Source: Henckelia pumila
Taxonomy: Eukaryota > Streptophyta > Magnoliopsida > Lamiales > Gesneriaceae
NCBI RefSeq assembly: GCF_033568475.1
Contig: NC_133121.1
Coordinates: forward strand, 191,606,664 to 191,670,663
Reading direction: 5' to 3'
Length of the DNA stretch: 64,000 nt
The notes beneath the pieces were generated by a model. The model did not search any database and had not been told where the DNA came from. It was given only the letters and a program-made list of their open reading frames with translations. Below, one piece after another: positions 1 to 10,528 of this stretch. Every line of letters starts with the position of its first letter. Within the stretch, counting starts at the first letter, position 1. Both the position numbers and the translations under genes were made by a program.

Positions 1-262
1 AGTTCGATAGTCCGGACACGGCGTCGACGACGGATTTGTTTCTTATCTTTTATTTTAATTCTGAATTTATGTTTGGATTTTTGAACATCTTTTGATTTAT
101 TCAGAATTTTATTATGAACTAATTTTTTTAGAGTCTAGAGGTCGGATGGAACCTGGTGTAGACACTTTCATGAATTTTTATTTTATTGAATTGAGTTTCT
201 TCTAGATTAATTGTTTTTTCTAGAATTGATTGTCTTTTCAATTATCTGATCAATAATTGATA
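1..262 (+). repeat. Inverted fragment of an Athila-like LTR
   Basis: This stretch is recognisably the reverse complement of part of the LTR seen at about 5262-5520. Shared landmarks in matching order are CCGGACACGGCGTCGA near the start, GGTGTAG near 160 and the TTAATTGTTTTTTCTAG region near 210. It is more diverged from that LTR than the adjoining 263-1042 segment, so it probably derives from a different, older copy in the opposite orientation. It continues beyond the left edge of the window. Confidence 0.7.
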
Positions 263-1042
263 GACTATGACAATTTAGTTCATGATCAAAAATAAATAAA
301 CACCAGTCATATTCAAAAGTCTAGACATCAATTCAATGATAACAAATTCGAAAGAAAGAAAAACAAATCCGAATATTCGACGCCGTGTTCGGTCAACGAT
401 TTTCTCCTTTGTTCTTCAAATTCTTCACGTTGATGCACAAATTTTTCTTCTCCAATTGTCACGATCAAGCTCTCTCAATTTGTGTTGTGTTGTCAGGCAG
501 CTCTCTCCCTTTTATGTTGTGTTGAAATCTCTTTTATATGTCCTCGAAGCCCGTCAAAGAAAGCCCGACAAATCGAGAGTTTTAAAGTTGCAAAAATCAG
601 CCAATTTCTCGCACAGAGCGGCGCGGGCACGCAATAGAGTGGCGAGGGCGCACCCGAGCCTCAAATTTACACTTCTTTTCACGTCAAGGGACGGCGTGGG
701 AGCGCCCTTCTCTCGCATGTCCAATTCTGCAACGCGCGACAATTTTCAAAAATCATATCTCCCAAACTAACCGTCGGATTGAGCTGAAATTTTGAAAGAA
801 GCTTAAAAACATCCTAAACTGTATTATGAACGGTGAAGATTGGATTTTGATTGTCAATAATTCCCAGTAATTTTCTGAAGTTTATACTCCATAATGCATC
901 CTTCCACTTCTTCTTGCTACTTTTCTCCAAATCCTTGCAACTAAAAAAAAAAACAACAAAAAATACGCATAATATCCACTCGATACATCACAAAAGCCAA
1001 GCCAAATCATATATAAATTAAGTGCATAAAATGCACTTATCA
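263..1042 (-). repeat. 3' LTR (truncated) of Athila-like element
   Basis: On the minus strand the LTR begins TGATAAGTGCATTTTATG at 1042, a start familiar from Athila-type elements. It runs nearly colinear with the other LTR (about 5385-6159). Only about 780 of the roughly 1460 LTR bases are present: at about 262 homology stops and an inverted LTR fragment follows. The open frames on both strands here (for example 336-770) are repeated in the other LTR and are not genes. Confidence 0.85.
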
Positions 1043-1057
1043 AATTCCCCCAAACTT
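1043..1057 (-). other. Polypurine tract of the Athila-like element
   Basis: On the minus strand AAGTTTGGGGGAATT lies immediately upstream of the LTR start TGATAAG. This is the expected plus-strand priming site and fixes the element's orientation and the LTR edge. Confidence 0.85.
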
Positions 1058-2349
1058 AGACTTTTGCTAGTCCCGAGCAAAACAATAATGAGCAATATAG
1101 TCGACCTCCAAAATTTTACATTCCAAGATTAAATAAACATGTAGGCTAATTTTCTCAAGAGTTCTCGTGTGTGTGTGTGATTTTCCAATCTCATCTACCC
1201 ACCCAACTTTCGATAAAATCATGCAATCCGTAAACTTCACAGATTCATTAATCACGCCCTCAAGTTTCAATACACTCTCCACTAAGTTCAATTTCTAATT
1301 GCACAGATCAACAGGACTTTTTCGGTTAACATTAGGCTCAAGTATAATCAGAAGGATATAAGCATCCATATGTATATCAATATAAACAAGGACTCAGGAT
1401 TCAAAGCAAAGGAAATTGAATATTTTCAATTTGTGCAGGATGATGAGTAGCTAAAATTTTTTATTTGCATTGTCAGACATTAGTCTTGGCTTTCTTCAAC
1501 TCCATACATCTACATCTCTTTGCCTTGTATTTGGATTAGAATTTCATTCCATTTTTTTTTCTTTTCAAGACCTCCCCTCACCTTACTTTCTCCGCCATTA
1601 CTTTTCTTTGAACTTTTTAGCTACTCAATTTGTTTAGGATTTTTCATGATTTATATGACTATCAAATGAATAATGGCTAAAAAGGCTCAACGAATTCAAA
1701 AATGCCTAAATCACTTCTGTGCTCTTAAAAATCTACCTCTGTTTCAAGTAAAAATCACAAGAGTTAAGAATCAAATCCTCTAATCCTCATTACAAATCCA
1801 CATAATTTCTCTAATTTCTAGGAGTATCGAAAATCATGGAATTCGTGCATGTAAGTGAGAACTCAAGTTTAAATAGTGCTAACATGAACTTTTCAGCACA
1901 AAAAATTATTTTCATCATAGGCCAATCACAATTACATATTATGTCTTCAACTCAACCTAACTCATGAAAATTTTCAAATTTCACACATCCCCCCAAACTT
2001 AAATGGTGCATTGTCCTCAATGTACAGTAGTAAATCAAAAAAAGGACACATACCTTGGGCACCGAGCGTCAGTACTCGGCACCATCTTAATCACTCAAAA
2101 CTCTTCATCAGGGTTGGCTCCTAAACTTTTTCACCTACACAATTCAAAATCATTATTGATGTCTAGTTTCCTCATGATAAAAAAAAAACAAAAACAACTA
2201 AAATTAACAAATAAAAATAAAGAAAATAAATAAATAAAAAGCTTGGGTTGCCTCCCAAGAAGCGCTTAGTTTATAGTCCATAGCCCGACTATACTCTGGT
2301 TCTAGCCCGGTTCAGTCTTGTTGGAGGATTTTTTCTTTTCCTTTACCCT
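1058..2349 (-). other. Noncoding 3' region of the Athila-like element
   Basis: About 1.3 kb between the protease remnant and the PPT holds no coding sequence that I recognise. Near 2245-2270 the minus strand reads CTTCTTGGGAGGCAACCCA, a motif I associate with the 3' part of Athila/Tat-group elements. In full-length relatives this side would carry reverse transcriptase, RNase H and integrase. Confidence 0.6.
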
Positions 2350-2784
2350 CTAAACATACTCAACGATCCTCTTAAACTTTGATTTGTTTTTCTTCTTCTT
2401 CTTTGGAACCTTCGGATCATTCTCTCTTTGCAATTCTGCTTTTCTCTCAACTTCATAACAGCTCTCCATCTTCTTTGATTGTTCAATGAGGAAAACCTTC
2501 TCCGTGGATGGATTTTCAGCTTCCTTGAACACATTAAAAGTAACTTTCTCACCGTCTACACCCATCGTCAACACACCTTTTCTAACCTCTATCTTGGCGT
2601 CAGCAGTAGCCAAGAATGGTCGCCCCAAAATCAATGGCAAATTTTCGTCCTTCTCCATATCTAACACTACAAAATCCGCAGGAAAAATAAATTTATCTAT
2701 TTTTACCAGAACATCCTCAATGATTCCAAGCGAATATGTGATAGATCTATCAGCTAGCTGCAACATGATTGTTGTGGGCTTCAC
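2350..2784 (-). pseudogene. Aspartic protease remnant of the Athila-like element
   Basis: The 144-codon open stretch carries the C-terminal half of the retroelement protease fold, including LPLILGRPFLATADA, typical of Athila/Tat proteases. The upstream active-site region is in another frame: near 2845-2855 the minus strand encodes ELGASINL, where family members usually have DLGAS, so the aspartate appears as glutamate. A frameshift near 2820 separates the two parts. The tail is rich in lysine and ends at 2350 without running into a reverse transcriptase. Confidence 0.75.
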
Positions 2785-3040
2785 CTCACCAAGTCCTAAG
2801 CTCCTTAAAACAGATAAAGGCTAAGTTAATGCTAGCTCCTAACTCACAAAGTGCTTTATTAAAATTAGAAGAACCAATAATGTAAGGAATCATAAAACTC
2901 CCTGGATCCTTTAATTTTTATTGTAGCTTCTTTTGCAGGATAGCAGCACTGCACTCCTCAGTCAAATTCACCGTCTCAAACTCTTCCAACTTCCGCTTCT
3001 TTAACATCACTTCCTTCAAGAATTTAGCATAATTCGGCAT

Positions 3041-4570
3041 TTACTCCAAAGCATCAGCAAAGGGAATGTTGATATGAAGTTTCTTAAAAATCTCCAAGAA
3101 TTTGGAGAACTGCTCATCAAGAGTCTTCTTCTTGAATCTATGTGGGTATGGGAGTTGAGGCATATACATCGGTTTCTCTTCAAGTTCAGGCTTCTTTTCT
3201 TCGACTGCTTCCTCAATTTTCTTCTCTTCAACAGCAAGTTCTTGGACTCCAACTTCTTTTCCACTCCTCAACTCTATGGCCTTACACTATTCTATGGGAT
3301 TCACCTCAGTATTGCTTGGGAGTTGACCGCGATTATTATCTTTCAGTGCATTTGCCAACTGCCCAATGCTAGTCTCCATAGACTTCATCATGGCACCCAT
3401 ATTTACCACATGTGTCTCCAAGTTGTCAAGGCGAGACTCTGTTCTTGTCATCCTCTTACCTGATTCCTGCACAAAGGTACTAACCACATCCTCCAAAGAC
3501 AACTTACCATCACCCTTATTAGTATTGTTAGCATATGAAAAATTTTCATTATCCCGCAAACTAGGGTGATAAGTATTGGGAACAGGATTACCTCTATAGC
3601 CTCCATATCCTCGGTAGCCATTAGGATTGATATAATTAACTTCTTCTGGGACATGTGCTCCTTCAAATCCAGTTGAATCTGCAACATTTACCTTATTTAA
3701 AGCAGCTACCTGTGTAGTCAGTGCAGATAATTGGGCAGTGATAGATGTGAGAGGATCCACTGCATACACTCCAACTAGCTTCTTGACTCCCATACGCTCA
3801 GATGGCCATTGAAAACTATTAATTGTCATCTGTTCCAGCATATCATAGGCCTGAGCGGGATCCTTTGCAAATATAGTACCTCCAGCTGCAGAATCCACAT
3901 TCATCCTTGTAGGCGCATTCAGTCCGTTGTAGAACCACTCGATTTGCTCCCAATTTGCAAAATTGTGGTTAGGACAATGTCTTAATAATTCTTTATACCT
4001 TTCCCACGCCTCGTAGAGCTGTTCAGAATCAATCTGCCTGAATGTGTTGATCTCAATCTTCAGTTGGGTGGATTTGGCAGGTGGAAAATATTTTGCAAGA
4101 AATTTTTCTGTCATCCCCTCCCAAGTAGTGATGCTTCCTAGCGGCAGTGATTGCAACCAACTCCTCGCCTGATCCCTGAGAGAAAAAGGAGACAAGCGTA
4201 AATGAATAATATCCTCAGGAACACCATTATATTTTACCGTATCGGTAATCTCTAAGAAGGTCCGTAGGTGCAGGTGAGGATCAGTTGTAGTTCTTCCATT
4301 GAATTGGTTTGATTGCACCATGTTGATTAACGCCGGCTTCAGTTCAAAATTGTTGGCGTTAATGGTCCCTCGAGCGATTTCAGAATAGTGAGCATGGATC
4401 GTTGGTCTGAAGTGGTCTCTAATTGGCACCAGAGGAGCTTGTTGTGCTTCTTCTTCAGCCATGTTCCTTAATTCTTCTCTTCTAATTCTTTTTAAAGCAC
4501 GTGCAGTGCGCTCGATCTCCGGATCAAACAGTAGAGAATTCGCACTTTGAGATCGTCGCATAGACTGCAA
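3041..4570 (-). pseudogene. gag of the Athila-like element, interrupted
   Basis: The open frame from ATG 4570 to 3287 (427 codons) contains the retrotransposon gag domain: DPHLHLRTFLEI, then a DQARSWLQSLP core, then a YELLRHCPNH-like helix (positions about 100-240). A TAG at 3287-3289 stops it, but the same frame reopens directly into a CKAIELRSGKE segment and runs to a second stop at 3041. This looks like one original gag polyprotein with nonsense changes. No CCHC zinc knuckle is visible, as is usual for this lineage. Confidence 0.85.
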
Positions 4571-4674
4571 TTAAAAATAAGAAAAAATTAATTAGTAACT
4601 TAAAATAAAATAAAAAATTCTAAATTAAAATCTAGACTAATTGGTAACAAGACTAAAAAATAATCAAAATTTAC

Positions 4675-4692
4675 TCCCCGGCAACGGCGCCA
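4675..4692 (-). other. Primer binding site, tRNA-Asp type
   Basis: The minus strand reads TGGCGCCGTTGCCGGGGA, the primer site complementary to the tRNA-Asp 3' end used by Athila/Tat-group elements. It lies six bases inside the 5' LTR edge. Confidence 0.9.
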
Positions 4693-4698
4693 AAAACT

Positions 4699-6159
4699 TG
4701 TTGTGAAAATTGCTCGCAAGCGTACGAGTGTCAAGTTTTAATATAGTGAATGAATCAAGTGTCGATCCCATAGGAAGTAAATTGAAAATAATCAGTGCTT
4801 GTAATTAAAATAGTCTAAATTTTATCTAGAAAATCAAACAAAGAGTTATGATTTCAAATTAATATAAAATTCAGAACTTTTAGAAAAACTCACACACAAT
4901 TTCCGAATAATATTAATGAGAGAAAAATGGTCTAGAGGTTTTGATTTCACCTGGTTTCGACAACAACTACTCCTAATTAAATTATTTTCATGAATTCCAT
5001 TCAATCAATAGCCAAGAATACTTAATTATATTATTTCCCTCTCCCGAGCAACAAATAATGTGTATCAACTAAGATTCAATTCCAATATCCCTATTAAAAA
5101 TCTAGTCTTAGTGATATGTGTAAAACAATGTTCTTCCTAAAGCTCCGTTAATGTTATACACTCTCCTGAGTTATATAAACAATTAACAGTGTAATTTCTA
5201 ATGATCCTATTCAAAATTCCCTCTCCCGAGCAATGATTTAAAATAAGTATAACAATTCAATTAGTGATCAAGTAATTGAAAAAACAATCAAAGCTAGAAA
5301 AACAATTAATTTAGGAGAATTCAATCCAATAAAATTAACAATTCGTAAAAGCGTCTCAACCAGGCTACACCAAACTCCTAGACTATGAAAATTTAGTTCA
5401 TGATCAAAAATAGATAAACACCAGTCATATTCAAAAGTCTAGACATCAATTCAATGATAACAAATTCGAAAGAAAGAAAAACAAATCCGAATATTCGACG
5501 CCGTGTCCGGTCGACGATCTTCTCCTTTGTTCTTCAAATTCTTCACGTTGATGCACAAATTTTTCTTCTCCAATTGTCATGATCAAGCTCTCTCAATTTG
5601 TGTTGTGTTGTCAGGCGGCTCTCTCCCTTTTATGTTGTGTTGAAATCTCTTTTATATGTCCTCGAAGCCCGTCAAAGAAAGCCCGACAAATTCAAAGTTT
5701 TAAAGTTGCAAAAATCTGCCAATTTCTCGCACAGAGAAGCGCGGGCGCGCAATAGAGTGGCGAGGGCGCGCCTGAGCCTCGAATTTACACTTCTTTTCAC
5801 GTCCAGGGACGGCGCGGGCGCGCCCTTCTCTCGCATGTCCAATTCTGCAACGCGCGACAATTTTCAAAAAATCATATCTCCCAAACTAACTGTCGGATTG
5901 AGCTGAAATTTTGACAGAAGCTTCAAAACATCCTAAAATATATTATGAACGGTGAAGATTGGATTTTGATGTTTCAATAATTCCCAATAATTTTCTGAAG
6001 TTGATACTCCATAATGCATCCTTCCACTTCTTCTTGCTACTTTTCTCCAAATCCTTGCAACTCACAAAAACAACAACAAATACGCATAATATCCACTCGA
6101 TACATCACAAAAGCCAAGCCAAATCATATATAAATTAAGTTCATAAAATGCACTTATCA
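4699..6159 (-). repeat. 5' LTR of Athila-like element
   Basis: This 1461-bp LTR runs on the minus strand from TGATAAGTGC (6159) to ACAACA (4699) next to the primer site. A GC-rich block around 5730-5830 (repeated GCGCGGGCGCGC-like words) stands out from the AT-rich remainder and is shared with the other LTR. The ORF at 5598-5906 is an LTR shadow. Confidence 0.9.
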
Positions 6160-6645
6160 GGTATAGGAGCCACCTCCTGATGCAATGGAGCAACGTGTTA
6201 TATACCCTGGGCCCGGTTTATGAGCTTATTTCTTGACCTGTGTGTCTTGGTACCAGGTACATTTGCATACATGTACATATAATCATTGTATACTCATACT
6301 CTTGTGCTGAGCGTTTTATGCTCACGTCCTTGTACTGTTTTTTGGACACCCTATTCCATGGGGCAGGTTTGCGTTTGGATGAGGCGGGTGGTTCCATGAG
6401 AGCTTAGACTGCAGGTTAACAGCAGGTGGTGATGTTTGTGTCCTATCTAGGTTTTTCAGTATTTGTTTCATTCGGGTTTATACACTTTTGATATGGTTGT
6501 ATAACTAAGTATTTACATATTCCTTTTCTTGGGATTGTAAATTGTTTTATGGTTTTCGCTGTTAATTTGTGATTATCATTTTAATTAAGTTAAAATTCAT
6601 GTGTAAACTCTTGTTTAGTAGGTGATCATGGTATGGATCACTACA
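6160..6645 (+). repeat. 5' LTR, 3' half, of the chromovirus
   Basis: It matches 33934-34421 base for base over long runs (the ATAGGAGCCACCTCCTGATGC start, the TACCCTGGGCCCGGTTTATG block, the GATCACTACA end). The first two thirds of the LTR are missing here because the Athila-like element begins at 6159. The primer site four bases downstream identifies this as the 5' copy. Confidence 0.88.
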
Positions 6646-6649
6646 TTTA

Positions 6650-6661
6650 TGGTATCAGAGC
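6650..6661 (+). other. Primer binding site, tRNA-iMet type
   Basis: TGGTATCAGAGC, complementary to the 3' end of initiator tRNA-Met, lies just after the LTR end CACTACA. Confidence 0.92.
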
Positions 6662-6723
6662 ATGCATAGAAATCTTGGGATCTAGAATTTTCCTTGGGAA
6701 TTAACCTTTTGATCGTCGTGTAG

Positions 6724-7663
6724 ATGGCGGGATATGATGATGGAAGTAGTCATGGTAGTGTAGGTGTACGCTGGGACGTTGAGGACAATAGTGAGCATAG
6801 TCGGGGCCATCATCACCATCACCATGATAACCGTAGACGCTTTAGTATGCATCGATTCATGAAGATGAGTCCTAAGACGTTGATTGGAGGCGAGTCTCCG
6901 GAGGATGCAGAGAATTGGATAGAACACATGGAGAATTGTTTCCGGGAATTTTGCTGCTCAAAGGATCAGAAGTTGGAGAATCTTAATTTCCTACTGGAGG
7001 GTCGTGCTCGGAAATGGTGGAGGTCCACAGCTACACCCTTCATCATAGCACGAGGAGCAACTACTTGGGTGGAGTTTCGTACAGCTTCTCATAAGCTGTA
7101 TTTTCCTCCAGCACTTCAACATGCAAAGGCGAGTGAATTGTTAGGTTTGAAGCAGAGCTCGATTTTCATTGAGGAGTACCAGCAAAAGTTCTTTGAACTG
7201 TTGTCCTATTGTCCACAGATTTCTGACAGCATTGGAGCGAAGTATAATCTGTTTCTTCAGTGTCTTAATCCAGAAATCCATGACCGTGTATCTGTTGGTA
7301 ATGACATGACCTATGAGGGATTGTCAGTCGATGTCGCCAAGTGGAGGACAACATTCAACGGAACAGGTATTTTCTATCATCTAGGCCCGCGAGTTCTTTG
7401 GGTCCCCGTGCTCAATTTTTCAAGAATAATGGTTCTAACTCTTCTTCCTTAGGATCCGGGGAAGTGATGCGCTTTGGAAAGAAAGGTCAGGGTCCTTGTA
7501 GCCATTGTGGTAAGGATAATCCTATTGAAAGATGTCGTAAAGCTTCGGGTGCATGTTTTCGTTGTGGGGAGATTGGTCACCTGAAAAGGGATTGTCCACA
7601 GGCCGAGGGAGCTGGTTCTGGTTCGGGTTCTGGATCTCAGGCCACAGTACAACAGAGGCCATA
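6724..7663 (+). pseudogene. gag of the chromovirus, frameshifted
   Basis: The first segment (6724 to about 7340) has the retrotransposon gag fold: an N-terminal His-rich stretch with six consecutive histidines, the PEDAENWIEHME motif, the ARKWWRS motif and a helix-rich C-terminal half. Near 7340 the frame shifts and the remainder (7341-7663) carries a CCHC zinc knuckle, CFRCGEIGHLKRDC, preceded by a CSHCGK half-motif and followed by a Gly/Ser repeat. The ATG at 6724 is 62 bases after the primer site, as expected for gag-pol. The aspartic protease that should follow is missing. Confidence 0.85.
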
Positions 7664-7798
7664 GGGACAGTTTATGGGATCTTCTAATCTGAAACCTCGT
7701 GCTTCTAATCAGGTGTTTGTCTTGAGGCATGATCAGGCAGTGGACGAGAATGAGAGGGTTATAGCTGGTTATTTTATGGTGAGGGAGCGCAACTTCAT

Positions 7799-9500
7799 AT
7801 GCCTTTAGTATCGGATTTAAGAGCCTATCGAACTCTAGAGTTTGGCGGGGAAGGCTACCTCATCTATGCTATTGATATGTTCCCTGGAAGTGTTGATATC
7901 GAAGATTTGCCAATTGTGAATGAGTTTTCAGATGTATTTCCAGATGAGATTTTGGGTTTTACTCCTGTCAAGGAAGACGAGTTTGGTATTGAGTTAATGC
8001 CAGGGACTTCGTCTATTTCGCGAGAACCGTATCGTCTAGCTCCGTCAGAGATGTGTGAGTTAAAGTAGCAGCTTCAGGATTTGTTGGACAAGGGTTACAT
8101 TCGTCCTAGTGTATCTCCGTGAGGAGCTCCTGTTCTTTTTTTAAAGAAGAAAGATGGGTCTATGTGACTGTCTATTGACTACCAACAATTGAATCGCGTG
8201 ACCATCAAAAATAAGTATCATTTTCCTCGTATAGATGATTTATTTGATCAGTTGCAGGGTACTTCAATTTGCTCCAAGATTTACTTGAGATCTGGATATC
8301 ACCAGATGCGAGTCAGATATCAGGATATAGCCAAGATTGCATTTAGGACCAGATATGGGCATTATGAGTTCTTGGTAATGTCATTTGGGTTGACTAATGC
8401 ACCGGCTGTATTCATGCATCTGATGAATCGGGTATTCTGGGAATTTCTGGACAAGTTTGTCGTCGTGTTCATTGATGACATCTTAGTATATTCACGTGAT
8501 GTGAATGAGCATGCTTATCATCTGAGGCTTGTGTTGCAGACTCTGAGGGATAGACAGTTGTACGCTAAGCTGAGTAAGTGTGAGTTCTGGCTTGATCGAG
8601 TTGTTTTTCTCAGTCATATCATATCCAGAGATGGAGTTTCTGTAGATACGAGCAATATTGATGTTGTGTTGAACTGGTCGCATTCGTTGACAGTGAATGA
8701 GATCCTTAGTTTCCTGGGATGACACACTTTACTCAAAAGTGCATGGATTTTGAGTGGTCCTCAGAGTGTGAGGAGAATTTTTGTGAACTTCGTAGATGGT
8801 TGACTTCTGCGCCGGTGTTTGCATTACTGTCAGGATCTTGAGGGTATGTGGTTTATACTGATGCTTCTCTGTAGGGGTTAGGTTGTGTCCTGACTCAGAA
8901 TGGGCATGTGATTTCATACGTTTCTAGACAATTAAAAGATTAGGAAAATTATCCGGTTCATGATTTTGAGTTAGCAGCTATTGTTTTTGCGTTGAAGATC
9001 TGGAGTCATTATCTGTATGGCGAGAGATTTGAGATCTTCACAAACCATAAAAGTCTCAGGTATTTGTTCACTCAGGCGGAGTTGAACTTGAGACAGAGAC
9101 TTTGGATGGATTTGCTGAAGGATTATGACTGTGAAATTAAATACCATCCGGGAGCTGCTAATCTCACGGCTGATACCTTGAGTCGCAAGATCAGAGTATC
9201 CGCACTTCAGACTTGTGGCGTGTTCTGTGCGATTGAATATTGTTGTTCTTCGGGGTATACCTTCAAACATAATAAAGGTATGCAGAGTATCCAGATGTTT
9301 GCGATTTTATCTGAGCCAGCTTTGTATTCTCAGATTCGAGATGCTCAGACGTCTGATCCGAAGACCCAGTGTTTGCTTGTCTAGCCAACAAAGGTAGTAA
9401 GTCTGGATTTCACTATCAGTCAGACGGTTTTCTTTGTTTATCTGGACGTATTGTAGTACCGAATGATGATACTCTGAGAGACCGTTTGTCTCAATAGATG
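7799..9500 (+). pseudogene. Reverse transcriptase-RNase H of the chromovirus, broken
   Basis: The order is a pre-RT segment (FSDVFPDEI), fingers ([19 protein letters not shown]), palm with FIDDILVYS near 8470, a connection segment, and an RNase H with YTDASL (8855-8875) and [12 protein letters not shown] (8960-8995), ending with TADTLSRK near 9180. Stops interrupt it at 8066, 8120, 8165 and 8720, and several more lie in the RNase H part and after 9380. Many fit single C-to-T or G-to-A changes. The stretch between the zinc knuckle (about 7600) and 7799 is too short for the usual protease and shows no D-S/T-G triad. The reading continues across the Harbinger insertion at 19280. Confidence 0.88.
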
Positions 9501-9502
9501 AG

Positions 9503-10528
9503 TAATGGACCGGATGATATATCACCCCCATATTCCGTTCGTTTTATTTTTAGGACCCCTCTAAGTTATCCAAGGGCCCGTCTGAAAACGCTGTTTTCTG
9601 TGCATAAGACAACCCACTTTCCAACCGAGATGACTTCTCACAAATGTTACAGTTCTTCAGATGAGGTATGTATTTTACTAAATTGCCCCAAGATATTTGA
9701 ACAAAACCCTACTGCACAGATCTAACTTCATGTAATAATGTCATGAATATAACGATGAAGGCATCGAACAAACCTCAGATAAAAGCATCGCACGAGGTAG
9801 ATTAAAGCATCGAAGCTGTGGATTTTTGAAGTCGTGAAGAAATAAGCCAAACAAATATTCATCCCTCTGCAAATCTTGGTGAGATTCAAAGAATTTACCA
9901 AAGATCTGAGCTTTTATTATCTGTTCGTCTCAAATCTGCCATTATCAATTTTTTTTCTAGGACATGAAAAGAGAGATACCCACCAAAAACAATTCATCCT
10001 ATTAAATAGTATATGCTTACGACAATTCTATTGAATGTAGCACTTACATTGTGGGTTTTTAGTTTTGTTTAACCAATTAAAAATTGTTATTGTTCATTTT
10101 TTGCTTCTTTGTGATCTGTTTGAGTGAATATTTTGGGGCATAATGAAGAATCTTGGAATAGTTTTATATCATATGTCTATTTGCTACTATGCCTGCTTCC
10201 TACTCTTAAAATATGTTGAACGTTCTCCACACCCATCTTGAATGAGTAAGTTGCTAAATTGTTAACTACAATAGGTTATTTTTCCTTACATTGTGTACCC
10301 AAAAATTAAATTTGTACATTGTTCATGCCATTGAGGTACTGCCATTGATTTTTATGCCTAAAATCTATGATTTATCTTTATGATATGACAATGTTCTCTT
10401 TTTCATGGCCGAAGGAGATGGACATGTGCAAGAGTTGTTAGTGCTTCAACAAATTCTTATTTTTCTTTTGTGTTTCTGACCATTGTAACACGTTTATATA
10501 TCAAGTTTATTTCTAAAAAAATCATAGG
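9503..10528 (+). other. Left noncoding part of the Harbinger element
   Basis: About 1 kb of AT-rich sequence before the first recognisable transposase exon. The ORF at 9498-9725 resembles nothing and spans the insertion junction. A 5' untranslated exon or promoter may lie here, but no element could be assigned. Confidence 0.5.

Larger units (their letters stand above)
263..6159 (-). mobile_element. Athila-like Ty3/gypsy retrotransposon lacking pol
   Basis: The minus-strand order is 5' LTR (4699-6159), tRNA-Asp primer site, gag, protease, about 1.3 kb of noncoding sequence, PPT, and a truncated 3' LTR. No reverse transcriptase, RNase H or integrase can be read in any frame, so the element is a deletion derivative or a non-autonomous gag-protease form. 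Its right edge abuts the middle of a chromovirus LTR at 6160, which suggests that it inserted there. The left target-site duplicate lies outside the window or was lost, so this cannot be confirmed. Confidence 0.8.

Noticed and set aside
336..770. 144-codon ORF with an internal counterpart at 5598-5906
   Set aside because: Both lie at the same position of two LTR copies and have no domain; they are LTR sequence.
6820..6840. Run of six histidines as a sign of vector or engineered sequence
   Set aside because: It lies inside a His-rich natural gag N-terminus (CATCATCACCATCACCAT) with no vector features around it.
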